Source: Fidelibacterota bacterium (GTDB lineage: Bacteria; Marinisomatota; Marinisomatia; SCGC-AAA003-L08; GCA-002719095). Taken from it: a stretch of DNA of 30,275 bases. The position numbers and the translations under genes were made by a program. The DNA lies in contig PAHI01000036.1 in assembly GCA_002705575.1 (NCBI GenBank), positions 1-30,275 on the forward strand. The letters run 5' to 3'. Under the pieces are notes generated by a model that saw nothing but the letters and a program-made list of their open reading frames with translations, had not been told where the DNA came from and made no database searches. This document shows, piece after piece, positions 7,787 through 15,982 of this stretch (within the stretch, counting starts at the first letter, position 1; every line of letters begins with the position of its first letter).

Positions 7787-9325
7787 TCAATTTTTAACAA
7801 AAACTATCTTAGAAGAATACTCTTTTTTATTCTGAAATACTTTTAAAAAATAAACTCCAGATGAATTCAGATAATCATCTGTTTTAAGATTAAAATAATT
7901 TATCCCTAATTGCAAATCATCTATTTTTAAACTAGATATTTTTCTACCTAAAACATCATAAATATCAATTCTTAAACTACTATTAATATCACTCACGCCT
8001 AACTTTAAAATTAATTCATTACCAGAAAAAATTGGATTAGGATATATAGTTATTTCATTTTTATCTGATTTTATTAATACTTCAGTAGATACTTGACTGC
8101 TTTGTAATGATGTTAATACAATATAATACAAATCACCATTATCTATATTATCAATATATAAATTACTATCAATGTAATCTATAATGCCTCCATTGAAAGA
8201 TTTAACTATATTATAACCTTTAAAAACATTGATTGGAAAAATTGTTTCAATAAAAATGTCAGAATATGGAACAAATTTACTAATAGTTGCAGAGTAAGGA
8301 TCAATACTCAGGTCATAACTATTATTAGTGTTTGGATAAATAATTGTACTATTGATGTCTGAAAAATTAATTGGCATTATTAGTTGCTGATCTTTATGAT
8401 AATACATACTTTCATTAAAATAAGGAAAATGTCCACAAAAAAGACTTCTTGATATAAATTCACTCCAAGCTCTAGCAAAAGAATCATTAAAATCTTGCTC
8501 AATAGTACTAATAATTGCATCTCTAGCACTCATTCCCGTTGAATAGTTCTGCCATATTCTTCTTATAATTGTTGAATTAAATTGACTATCTAAACCTTCC
8601 TCATCAATTATTCTTGACAAATAATGCGCAAACAGAGCCATACTATACCCAAAATTAGCCTGTGAAGATGAATCAGAACCATCAAATTTTTGTGTTACAT
8701 TGCTGAATATTCCATCTGGATCATATGTGAACGCTAAATAATCATTGCAATCATCATAAATAACATCTTCAAACCACATTGAAGTCATTTCTAATAAAAA
8801 GTCATGATCACTAAAAGGATTTGGTCTATAAGCTCTTTGAACAGCATGAAAGTATTCATGAGCAACAGAAACCTTCATTTTCTGAATTGGAGAAGTACAA
8901 TAATTAGAAAAAAACTGATAATCATTATCAATTGTAGTATAACTCGCTCCTGTTATAGAATTTTCGACTGTATTTTTCCCCCAAACACCTTGATTCTTTA
9001 TATATATATCATGAATCCCATCTCCATCATCTGGTTCTTCTAAATAACCCATAGTATTTATTAAAAGAGCTCTTGATTCTTCCGCTACATCAGCTACTAA
9101 CTCTATATAGTCAGGAATGTAATTCTGATTCTCATCTCCTTCTATAGGTAAGTTTCCATTTTCATCAGAAAGATCATAGTGAACCATGAAATTACCTGAT
9201 TCAGACATAAAAAATGTATCTAGCTGGGGCCTAGATCTATTAGGATTAAAATCTATTAAGCATCTATCTCCGCATATAAAAAAACTTAATAGCAACCAAA
9301 TAGTCATGTATAAATAAATAATCAT
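7787..9325 (-). CDS. Secreted HExxH metalloprotease with type IX secretion sorting domain
   Basis: This is a 512-residue exported protein. Residues 1-18 form a short hydrophobic signal segment. Residues about 45-160 resemble the MXAN_6640-type putative metalloproteases, with a D-rich segment (GDENQNYIPD, EPDDGDGIHD) probably binding calcium. The zinc site is HEYFH at 156-160, with E179 or E186 in the EMTSMWFED segment as likely third ligand. The last 90 residues (about 423-512) are a Por/T9SS type A sorting domain: IYPNP, a DIYDVLGRK strand, and a terminal GVYFLKV...KIVFVK motif. The protein should cross the inner membrane by Sec and the outer membrane by T9SS. The ATG overlaps the der stop by four bases (ATGA), so translation is probably coupled to der. 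The substrate is unknown. Confidence 0.85.
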   Translation of the reverse strand: MIIYLYMTIWLLLSFFICGDRCLIDFNPNRSRPQLDTFFMSESGNFMVHYDLSDENGNLPIEGDENQNYIPDYIELVADVAEESRALLINTMGYLEEPDDGDGIHDIYIKNQGVWGKNTVENSITGASYTTIDNDYQFFSNYCTSPIQKMKVSVAHEYFHAVQRAYRPNPFSDHDFLLEMTSMWFEDVIYDDCNDYLAFTYDPDGIFSNVTQKFDGSDSSSQANFGYSMALFAHYLSRIIDEEGLDSQFNSTIIRRIWQNYSTGMSARDAIISTIEQDFNDSFARAWSEFISRSLFCGHFPYFNESMYYHKDQQLIMPINFSDINSTIIYPNTNNSYDLSIDPYSATISKFVPYSDIFIETIFPINVFKGYNIVKSFNGGIIDYIDSNLYIDNIDNGDLYYIVLTSLQSSQVSTEVLIKSDKNEITIYPNPIFSGNELILKLGVSDINSSLRIDIYDVLGRKISSLKIDDLQLGINYFNLKTDDYLNSSGVYFLKVFQNKKEYSSKIVFVKN

Positions 9326-10629
9326 TTTTTTCTAAAACTTATTTTTAAAGATAAACCTTGCAAATCAAACTTTAATCTTAACTGATTCTCTATATACCTT
9401 TTATATGACACAGGAAACAAATTTGGATGATTTGCAAAGAGAACAAACAAAGGAGGCTTATTTCTTATTTGAGATATAAATTTAACTTTTAAATTTTTTC
9501 CTTTAACTGATGGAGGTGGATTTTTAGTTAAAATTTTATTAAGCCATAGATTCAATTGATTAGTATTTATCTTCGTATTACTTTTTTTATAAATAGATAG
9601 AGAAGCTCTTAAAATATCTTGCACTCTTTTATTTGTTTTCACTGAAGTAAAAATAATAGGATAATTAGATATTGCAGGATACATATTAATAATATTTTTT
9701 TTATACTCGTTTATAGTATGAGTATCTTTTTCAATCAAATCCCATTTATTAAATACGACAACCATTCCTTTGCCTTTATCTATTACCATTCTAGCTATAT
9801 CACGATCCTGATTGTCAAATCCTTTATCACCATCTATTATTAAAAGTGCTATATCGCAATAATCAACAGACCTATTAGTTCTGACTAAACTATAGTACTC
9901 AATACTTTCTTTAATTTTAGAAATTTTTCTTAACCCTGCAGTATCAATCAACTTAATAGTTTTATTATAGTATTTAAAATATGAATTAATCGAATCACGA
10001 GTTGTCCCAGCAATATCAGTAACTATATTTTGTCTTTTATTTAATATTCTATTAACAAAAGATGACTTGCCAACATTTGGCATACCAATGACTGCAATGC
10101 TAAAATCATATTTTTCTTTAAAATCTGATGTTTTAATGGTTGACGATTCTATTGCTTCTAACAAATTTACCATATTATAGCCTGTTTGAGCAGATACCAA
10201 CACTGGCTCACTAAGCCCAAGCTCATAGAATTTATTTTTTTCAAATTCTACTTTATTAGTATCAACTTTATTAAGGACAAAAATATATGGTTTGCCTGAT
10301 TTCAAAACCATCTGAGATAATTCACGATCATTAGAAGTTATTTCTTTGCGAATATCCATTACAAGTAGAATTAAATCAGATTGCTGTTGAGCAACTACTG
10401 ACTGTAAATTTATTTCTTGATTCATTACATCTTTAGATTTATCATTAAATCCGCCTGTATCAATTATATTGTAATCTTTATTTGCCCAATTAAATGATTG
10501 AATAACCCTATCTCTTGTAACTCCTTCAATTTCAGAAACAATAGAATAATTTTTGCCAACCATGCGATTAAACAGAGTTGACTTACCAACATTAGGCCTA
10601 CCAATAATAGCAATAACAGAATTTTTCAT
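9322..10629 (-). CDS. der: GTPase Der (EngA), 50S ribosome assembly factor
   Basis: This is a 435-residue protein with two tandem GTPase domains, unique to Der. G1 motifs are GRPNVGKST (10-18) and GMPNVGKSS (182-190); G3 motifs are DTGG (57-60) and DTAG (229-232); G4 motifs are NKVD (120-123) and NKWD (294-297). The KH-like C-terminal domain includes NPPPSVKGKNLKVKFISQ and a basic end. Der acts on the late 50S subunit. Length is at the short end of the family. It is divergent from the TerB-like gene at 10709, so the promoter should be within 10630-10708. The downstream protease overlaps its stop, an unusual partner for a housekeeping GTPase. Confidence 0.97.
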   Translation of the reverse strand: MKNSVIAIIGRPNVGKSTLFNRMVGKNYSIVSEIEGVTRDRVIQSFNWANKDYNIIDTGGFNDKSKDVMNQEINLQSVVAQQQSDLILLVMDIRKEITSNDRELSQMVLKSGKPYIFVLNKVDTNKVEFEKNKFYELGLSEPVLVSAQTGYNMVNLLEAIESSTIKTSDFKEKYDFSIAVIGMPNVGKSSFVNRILNKRQNIVTDIAGTTRDSINSYFKYYNKTIKLIDTAGLRKISKIKESIEYYSLVRTNRSVDYCDIALLIIDGDKGFDNQDRDIARMVIDKGKGMVVVFNKWDLIEKDTHTINEYKKNIINMYPAISNYPIIFTSVKTNKRVQDILRASLSIYKKSNTKINTNQLNLWLNKILTKNPPPSVKGKNLKVKFISQIRNKPPLFVLFANHPNLFPVSYKRYIENQLRLKFDLQGLSLKISFRKK

Positions 10630-10708
10630 AATTTTATTTTGTATAATTTGAAATTTATCATTTAAAGCTTAATTTACAATTACTAATAAATAAAAAATAA
10701 TTGTAATT

Positions 10709-11101
10709 ATGTACTTAGATAAAACGATTCTATATTCTTGCTGCCTAATGATAAAAATAGCGGACTCAGACAATCATATATGTAATAATGAATTAAATAT
10801 AATTAAAGAAATCTTAATTGATTTTTTTAAAATATCAAAAAAAAAATCTTCCAAATATATAGAAAGAGCAAAAGAGAAAACAAATAACTCTGTTGATTAT
10901 TTTAAATTTTCTAAATATTTAGAAAGTCAATTTTCATACCAAGATAAATTAGATTTACTGAAATGTATTTTTGAAGTAGGATATTCAGATGGAAAACTTG
11001 ATTCCATAGAATACCATTATATAAAAATAATATCAAATTTATTCAATATCGAACATAGAGATATGATAAAATCAAAGATTGAAATGAAAAAATTCTTTTA
11101 A
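10709..11101 (+). CDS. TerB-like domain protein
   Basis: This is a 130-residue soluble all-helical protein resembling the TerB/DjlA-type fold. The two acidic loop repeats typical of the family are visible: IADSDNHICNNELNII at about 17-32, and GYSDGKLDSIEYHYI (about 91-105) before the last helices. Such loops can bind divalent metal in TerB. Members occur widely with no tellurite phenotype, so the name does not define the job here. It is transcribed alone. Its TAA and the frr TAA share the palindromic TTAA at 11098-11101, so the two genes meet tail to tail with a four-base overlap. No Shine-Dalgarno site is seen. Confidence 0.7.
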   Translation: MYLDKTILYSCCLMIKIADSDNHICNNELNIIKEILIDFFKISKKKSSKYIERAKEKTNNSVDYFKFSKYLESQFSYQDKLDLLKCIFEVGYSDGKLDSIEYHYIKIISNLFNIEHRDMIKSKIEMKKFF

Positions 11102-11655
11102 TTTGATGAAAATTCTTTTTCTTTTGATTTTTCAAGCTCACCTAACTTAGCAATAGAGCTATCTACACTTTCTTGAACATTTTCAAGAGCCCTCTTTAAA
11201 TTATCTTCTGATAATCCTTCGTTTTTCTGCAAACTTTTAAGCTTATCATTAGCTTCTCTTCTAAAATTCCTTATGGAAACTCTTCCTTCTTCGATTATCT
11301 TATGTACAAATTTAATTAATTCTTGTCTTCGTTCTTCTGTTAAAGCAGGTACATTAAGTCTAATAACACTGCCATCATTATTTGGACTCATATCAAGATC
11401 TGACGATATTATCGCACTTTCAATCATTTCAAGAGACGATGGGTCAAAAGGTGTTATAACAATTAATTGAGGTTCTGGCACAGAAAAATGTGCAATATTT
11501 TTTAATGATTGCCTGGACCCATAGTAATCAACTTTTACACTATCTAACATAGCTGTTGAAGCTCTTCCTGTTCTTATTTTACTCATTTCTAAAGTATAGT
11601 GATCAATCGTATTTTTCATTTGCTTATTTAAATCATTATATATCACTTCTTCCAT
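11098..11655 (-). CDS. frr: Ribosome recycling factor
   Basis: This is a 185-residue protein, the standard length. Family motifs are MSKIRTGRAS (about 24-33), VDYYGS, the LIVITPFDPSSL segment, IRLNVPALTEERRQELIK, and the C-terminal RNFRREANDKLKSL helix. It splits post-termination ribosomes together with EF-G. The start is well supported: AAAGGAG lies seven bases before the ATG at 11653-11655. The gene start overlaps the end of pyrH by 13 bases, the common pyrH-frr arrangement, and it closes the long pyrimidine/ribosomal run. Confidence 0.97.
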   Translation of the reverse strand: MEEVIYNDLNKQMKNTIDHYTLEMSKIRTGRASTAMLDSVKVDYYGSRQSLKNIAHFSVPEPQLIVITPFDPSSLEMIESAIISSDLDMSPNNDGSVIRLNVPALTEERRQELIKFVHKIIEEGRVSIRNFRREANDKLKSLQKNEGLSEDNLKRALENVQESVDSSIAKLGELEKSKEKEFSSN

Positions 11656-12392
11656 TTTATATCTCCTTTAGAAATAACTGAACCTTCTTTTTTAAAATCA
11701 AATATATTTTTCAAGGAATCTTTTTTTGTAATATCAAAAACAATGATTGGCAAATCATTTTCCTTGCAAAGTGTTATCGCGGTCAAATCCATAACTTTAA
11801 GTTCTTTATTAATGGCTTCTTTATAAGTAAGGTTGTCATATTTAATAGCTTCTTTATTCAAACAAGGATCTTCGCTGTACACACCATCAACCTTAGTACC
11901 TTTAAGTAAAATTTTAGCACCTACTTCAACAGCCCTTAAAACAGCCGATGTATCAGTAGTAAAGTAAGGATTTCCAGTTCCTCCAGCCAATATAACTATT
12001 CTTTTCTTTTCTAAATGCCTTGTAGCTCTTCTTCTAATATAAGGCTCAGCAACTTTTTTAATAGTTAAAGCTGACATAACTCTAGATTCAATATTATTTT
12101 TCTCAAGCGCAGATTGCAATGCAAGAGAATTCATAACAGTAGACATCATACCTATATAATCAGCAGTTACACGATCCATTCCTCTAGATGCAATTTCAAC
12201 ACCTCTGAAAAAATTACCGCCACCAATAACAATAGAAATTTGCACTCCTCTAGAATAAATTTCAGTTATATTATTAGCCAAACCTTGTATTATTGATGCA
12301 GAAATACCAAACCCCTTATCACCCGCAAGGTATTCTCCACTAATTTTAATCAAAATATTTTTTAATAAAGGAGAGACAGAAGAAGCCGTCAT
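11643..12392 (-). CDS. pyrH: UMP kinase
   Basis: This is a 249-residue amino-acid-kinase-fold UMP kinase, making UDP from UMP and ATP. It shows the N-terminal phosphate-binding KISGEYLAG (about 16-24), the GGGNFFRG loop (about 57-64), DRVTADYIGMMSTVMNSLAL (about 73-92), and the FTTDTSAVLRAVEV segment (about 144-157) of UMP binding. The ATG has no obvious Shine-Dalgarno site and lies six bases from the tsf stop, so it probably depends on translational coupling. Placement tsf-pyrH-frr is the common bacterial order. Confidence 0.96.
   Translation of the reverse strand: MTASSVSPLLKNILIKISGEYLAGDKGFGISASIIQGLANNITEIYSRGVQISIVIGGGNFFRGVEIASRGMDRVTADYIGMMSTVMNSLALQSALEKNNIESRVMSALTIKKVAEPYIRRRATRHLEKKRIVILAGGTGNPYFTTDTSAVLRAVEVGAKILLKGTKVDGVYSEDPCLNKEAIKYDNLTYKEAINKELKVMDLTAITLCKENDLPIIVFDITKKDSLKNIFDFKKEGSVISKGDIKWKK
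11663..11669 (-). promoter_or_regulatory. Shine-Dalgarno site AAAGGAG of frr
   Basis: The minus strand reads AAAGGAG seven bases before the frr ATG, inside the pyrH coding end. It is one of the clearest Shine-Dalgarno sites in the window and shows that the organism uses anti-SD pairing. Confidence 0.75.
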
Positions 12393-12397
12393 ATAAT

Positions 12398-13024
12398 TTA
12401 TTGATTCAAATCATCAGAAGGAGCTTTATTTAAACTTTCTCCAAGCTGAAATCTTGAAAATCTTGATATGGATATATTTTCACCTAACTTTGCAATTGCA
12501 TCAGTAATAACATCTTTAATAGTCATATTGGAATCTTTAACAAAAATCTGTTCTAAAAGAACACTTTCTTTAAAAAACTTTTCAATTCTCCCATCAACCA
12601 TTTTTAGAGCAATATTCTCTGGTTTACCTGAATTTTTTGCTTGTTCTAAGTATATCGATTTTTCTTTAGTGATAGTCTCATCGGATATATCATCTCTTGA
12701 AACAGCTATTGGTGAAGATGCTGCAATATGCATTGCAATATCCTTACTTAATTCTTGAAAAACAGGTGTTTTAGCTACAAAATCTGTTTCACAATTAATT
12801 TCTAACATAACACCTAACTTAGAACCTGGATGCATATATGTTGAAATCAATCCATCTTTTACTTCTCTTCCTGCTTTTTTCTGAGCTTTAGCTATTCCAT
12901 TTTTTCTAAGAATATCCATAGCTTTTTGAACATCACCTTTAGATTCAGAAAGAGCTTTTTTACAGTCCATAATCCCTGCACCTGAGATTGCTCTTAAATC
13001 TTTAACTTTATCTGCAGATATCAA
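12398..13024 (-). CDS. tsf: Elongation factor Ts (short form)
   Basis: This is a 208-residue nucleotide-exchange factor for EF-Tu. The N-terminal UBA-like domain has VKDLRAISGAGIMDCKKAL, and the core contains the TDFVAK motif (80-85) that contacts the EF-Tu G domain. At 208 residues it is shorter than the E. coli protein (283) and nearer the single-core Thermus type. The start codon is TTG (plus-strand caa at 13022-13024), placed by a GGTGAG site six bases upstream that overlaps the rpsB stop region. The rpsB-tsf gap is three bases. Confidence 0.95.
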   Translation of the reverse strand: MISADKVKDLRAISGAGIMDCKKALSESKGDVQKAMDILRKNGIAKAQKKAGREVKDGLISTYMHPGSKLGVMLEINCETDFVAKTPVFQELSKDIAMHIAASSPIAVSRDDISDETITKEKSIYLEQAKNSGKPENIALKMVDGRIEKFFKESVLLEQIFVKDSNMTIKDVITDAIAKLGENISISRFSRFQLGESLNKAPSDDLNQ

Positions 13025-13027
13025 AAT

Positions 13028-13798
13028 TTACTCACCACTGTTATTTACTTTATCGACAACAAAATCTTTAGATTCATTTTTATGAATAGAAGAAGCCTCA
13101 AGACCTTCATTATTTTTTTCATTCTCAAAATTCATAGCCCCAACAAGATAATCTAATATAAGCTTAACTGTTTTTATAGAATCATCATTTGCTGGTATAG
13201 GGAAATCTACAATAGATGGGTCAGTATTTGTATCTACAATTCCAAATATTGGTATTCCTAAAATCTTTGCTTCGTCAATAGCAATTTTTTCATGATTTGC
13301 ATCAACTACAAACAAAGCGCTAGGAACATGACGCATATCTTTTATGCCTCTATGCAAGTCTGATAATTTTATTCTCTCTCTCTCTAATTGAAGGACTTCT
13401 TTTTTTGTTAGATTTTTATATATTGCCGACGACTCTTTTTCTAATTTCTCTAATCTTCTAATACTTTTTTTAATTGTAACAAAATTAGTTAAAATTCCAC
13501 CAAGCCACCTTTCCACTATATAAAACATACCGCAATTATCTGCTGACTCCTGAACTGCATCTTTAACTTGGTTCTTAGTGCCAACAAAGAGAATAGTGCC
13601 TCCTTTTTGTGTAATTTTTATTAATTCTTTTTTTACTTTATCCAGACATTGAATAGTAGATTCCAAATCAATAATATGAATACCATTCTTCTTTGTTGCT
13701 ATATAAGGCAAAAAGTTAGGATTCCATCTAGAAGTAGGATGTCCAAAGTGAGCTCCTGTAGCTAATAATTTATCAATAGTTATTGTTTTATTATCCAT
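13028..13798 (-). CDS. rpsB: 30S ribosomal protein uS2
   Basis: This is a 256-residue protein if started at the ATG at 13796-13798. The frame extends 22 codons further into rpsI, but the homologous protein begins just before LLATGAHFGHPTSRWNP, and a well-placed AAAAGG site precedes this ATG by seven bases. Visible uS2 signatures are GAHFGH, GTKNQVKD, ERWLGGILTNF and HVPSALFVVDANHEKIAIDEA. The C-terminal tail past about residue 225 is acidic and variable. It is the second-to-last ribosomal gene of the run and is followed by tsf, the near-universal order. Confidence 0.97.
   Translation of the reverse strand: MDNKTITIDKLLATGAHFGHPTSRWNPNFLPYIATKKNGIHIIDLESTIQCLDKVKKELIKITQKGGTILFVGTKNQVKDAVQESADNCGMFYIVERWLGGILTNFVTIKKSIRRLEKLEKESSAIYKNLTKKEVLQLERERIKLSDLHRGIKDMRHVPSALFVVDANHEKIAIDEAKILGIPIFGIVDTNTDPSIVDFPIPANDDSIKTVKLILDYLVGAMNFENEKNNEGLEASSIHKNESKDFVVDKVNNSGE
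13031..13036 (-). promoter_or_regulatory. Shine-Dalgarno site GGTGAG deciding the TTG start of tsf
   Basis: The minus strand has GGTGAG at the last rpsB codons, then TAAATT, then TTG. With no ATG nearby in frame, the spacing of six supports TTG as the tsf start. Confidence 0.6.
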
Positions 13799-13802
13799 TT
13801 TT

Positions 13803-14201
13803 TTACCTTTTAGAGAATTGAAATTTCTTTCTTGCTCCAGGCTGACCATATTTTTTTCTCTCAACTTCCCTAGAGTCTCTTGTTAACATACCTGCTTTTT
13901 TCAAAGGAGATCTCAAATCTTTATTCATGATTTGCAAACCTTTAGCTATCGCAAGCCTAATTGCACCAGCTTGACCTGTTTGTCCTCCACCTTCAACTTT
14001 AACATTAATATTGTATTTATCAGAAAGATTGGTTAAAGCTAATGGCTGCCTTAAAATCATCTTAGAAGTATGCCTAGAAAAATACTCATCGATATCTTTT
14101 TTATTAATAGTTATTTTACCATTTCCTATATAAAAGTAAACACGAGCGACTGATTCTTTTCTTCTTCCAATCGTGCTTACATTATATTTTTTAGCTACCA
14201 T
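13803..14201 (-). CDS. rpsI: 30S ribosomal protein uS9
   Basis: This is a 132-residue protein of normal length. It has the N-terminal TIGRRKESVARVYF segment, the GGGQTGQAGAIRLAIAKGL loop (about 76-94), DSREVERKKYGQPGARK, and the basic tail ending SKR that reaches the P-site tRNA. Its ATG directly abuts the rplM stop (TAAATG), and its last codons (AAAAGG) serve as Shine-Dalgarno site for rpsB. rplM-rpsI pairing is nearly universal; direct continuation into rpsB-tsf is less common. Confidence 0.97.
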   Translation of the reverse strand: MVAKKYNVSTIGRRKESVARVYFYIGNGKITINKKDIDEYFSRHTSKMILRQPLALTNLSDKYNINVKVEGGGQTGQAGAIRLAIAKGLQIMNKDLRSPLKKAGMLTRDSREVERKKYGQPGARKKFQFSKR

Positions 14202-14630
14202 TTAAATTTCTAGCTTTCGAGGGTTTTGACTTGAATGAGGATGATTAGCCCCTGAATAAACCTTTAAATGCTTTAACAGCTTTCTTCCTAACTTATTGTG
14301 AGGCAACATACCTTTTACAGCATTACTTATAATTCTATCAGGGTATTTTGATTGCATATCATTGTAAGTGATTATTTTTTGACCGCCAGGATAACCTGTA
14401 TGCCTCCAATATTTTTTTTGATTGCTCTTGTTTCCAGACAAAGTAATTTTATCTGCATTAATAACTACAACAAAATCTCCCATATCAAGATTAGGAGTAA
14501 AAAAAGGCTTATGCTTGCCTCTTATAACTTGAGCGATAGTACTAGCTAACCTACCGAGCTTTTGATTGGCGGCGTCAACAATAAACCAGCTCCTTTCAAT
14601 TTGTTCTTTTTTTATAGATAATGTTTGCAT
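14202..14630 (-). CDS. rplM: 50S ribosomal protein uL13
   Basis: This is a 142-residue protein of standard length. Signatures are WFIVDAANQKLGRLASTIA (about 15-33), the RGKHKPFFTPNLDMGDFVVVINA segment (about 39-61), YWRHTGYPGG, and the VKGMLPHNKLGRKLLKHLKVYSG stretch (about 109-131). It is the first ribosomal gene after pyrC. The 59-base gap from pyrC holds a TATAAT box, so ribosomal genes may have their own start as well as read-through from the pyr genes. Confidence 0.97.
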   Translation of the reverse strand: MQTLSIKKEQIERSWFIVDAANQKLGRLASTIAQVIRGKHKPFFTPNLDMGDFVVVINADKITLSGNKSNQKKYWRHTGYPGGQKIITYNDMQSKYPDRIISNAVKGMLPHNKLGRKLLKHLKVYSGANHPHSSQNPRKLEI

Positions 14631-14653
14631 TTATTTCCACTATAGCCTACTAA

Positions 14654-14680
14654 ATTATAATCATTCTTTTTATTAAGCAA
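14654..14680 (-). promoter_or_regulatory. Candidate promoter for the rplM-rpsI-rpsB-tsf-pyrH-frr genes
   Basis: In the gap between pyrC and rplM the minus strand has a perfect TATAAT (plus-strand 14654-14659) and an upstream TTGCTT (14675-14680) at 15-base spacing, shorter than the ideal 17. The TATAAT lies about 24 bases before the rplM ATG. In AT-rich DNA such matches arise by chance, so this is a moderate call. Confidence 0.4.
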
Positions 14681-14689
14681 GTTAAAGTA

Positions 14690-15979
14690 TTAAATAATAT
14701 GGAATTTATTTTTACAAGCCACAAAATCAATCTTTCCCTTCATTGATTTTCCTATTAAGCATGAATTTTTTGAAAGAGAGTAAATATGACTTTGTTCGAA
14801 AACCCAGTCTGAATTAGGATTAATAACAGTAAAATCAGCAACCTCATTCTTAGATATTTTACCTAAATCGATATTCATTACACGACTAGGATTGATTGTA
14901 AACAAATCAATAACTTGCTCTATAGAGAAGCCTTTTTGACTTAAAATTCTATTGGAATATGGAAATGCGGATTCTAATCCTATAGTTCCAAAATTAGAAT
15001 TCAGCAAATCAGACTCTTTGTCTTCAATTTTGCTCGGATGATGGTCAGAAACGATACAATCAATTACACCGCTTCTTAAGCCTTCAATAAGGGCATCACT
15101 ATCTTCTGAGGACCTCAAAGGTGGAGATACCTTATAAAAAGCATTATAATCTTTCAACTCTATTTCTGAAAGACCTAAATGATGAGGTGTTACTTCTGCT
15201 GTTAATAATAAACCTAAATCCTTATACCTTTTAATAATAGATACAGACCTACTTGAAGATATACGAGGAATATGAATTCTTGCACCAATATAATTTGCGA
15301 TTTCTAAATCTCTTAAAATTCCAACAGTTTCAGATATAAATGGATTAGCAGGAAGTCCTTTCTTAAAGGAAAAGAAACTTTCATTAGACATACCATCATT
15401 AACAAGATCAATGTTTTCAGCATGATTTATAACTGGAATTTCAAACATTTTACAATATTCTAGGGCATTTTTTAGAACTTGTGCATTTTTAACATTCCTA
15501 TGAGCATCAGATATAGCAACAACACCTCCTTTAACCATTAATCCAATCTCACTTAATTCTTTCCCATCTAAATTTTTAGTAATAGAACCTATAGGAAATA
15601 TATTAATATCTATTAATCTAGATTTTTCAATCAAAGATTCTACAGATTCTGCATTATCGATTACTGGATTAGTATTAGGTAACATACACACTTTAGTATA
15701 ACCACCTTTTAAAGCAGCCTTAGATCCAGTTTCCAAAGATTCAATATCCTCATAACCAGGCTCTCCAAAGTGGGACCTTAAATCTAAAAAACCTGGACAT
15801 ATAATCTTACCAGAACAATCAATAGCATTATAACCCTCTAATGCTATGTCTTTGCCAACATCTACAATCACACCATTATCTATTAAAATATCATTTTTTT
15901 TACTACTTTTATCAATAGGGTTATATATAGTACCTCCAGTCAAAAGATACTTATCAAATTTTTTTGTTTTACCTACCAT
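14690..15979 (-). CDS. pyrC: Dihydroorotase-like protein (class I fold, several catalytic residues replaced)
   Basis: This is a 429-residue amidohydrolase of the class I dihydroorotase type, aligned throughout: GFLDLRSHFGEPGYED (64-79), MLPNTNPVID (99-108), NHAEN (185-189), EVTPHHL (262-268) and IVSDHHPS (309-316). The normal motif is DxHxHxREPG; here the first metal-binding His is Arg68 and the substrate Arg is Gly72. The His expected in the HIxHVST segment is Arg239, and the last position of DHAPH is Ser316. H70, D158, H186 and D312 remain. This resembles non-catalytic PyrC' proteins that only scaffold aspartate carbamoyltransferase. A GGAGG site lies inside the pyrB end, 13 bases before the ATG. 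If inactive, a second dihydroorotase must exist elsewhere. Confidence 0.85.
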   Translation of the reverse strand: MVGKTKKFDKYLLTGGTIYNPIDKSSKKNDILIDNGVIVDVGKDIALEGYNAIDCSGKIICPGFLDLRSHFGEPGYEDIESLETGSKAALKGGYTKVCMLPNTNPVIDNAESVESLIEKSRLIDINIFPIGSITKNLDGKELSEIGLMVKGGVVAISDAHRNVKNAQVLKNALEYCKMFEIPVINHAENIDLVNDGMSNESFFSFKKGLPANPFISETVGILRDLEIANYIGARIHIPRISSSRSVSIIKRYKDLGLLLTAEVTPHHLGLSEIELKDYNAFYKVSPPLRSSEDSDALIEGLRSGVIDCIVSDHHPSKIEDKESDLLNSNFGTIGLESAFPYSNRILSQKGFSIEQVIDLFTINPSRVMNIDLGKISKNEVADFTVINPNSDWVFEQSHIYSLSKNSCLIGKSMKGKIDFVACKNKFHII

Positions 15980-15982
15980 TTT

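Noticed and set aside
13799..13864. Longer N-terminus of rpsB
   Set aside because: It overlaps rpsI, and the homologous uS2 start with a good Shine-Dalgarno site lies at 13798.
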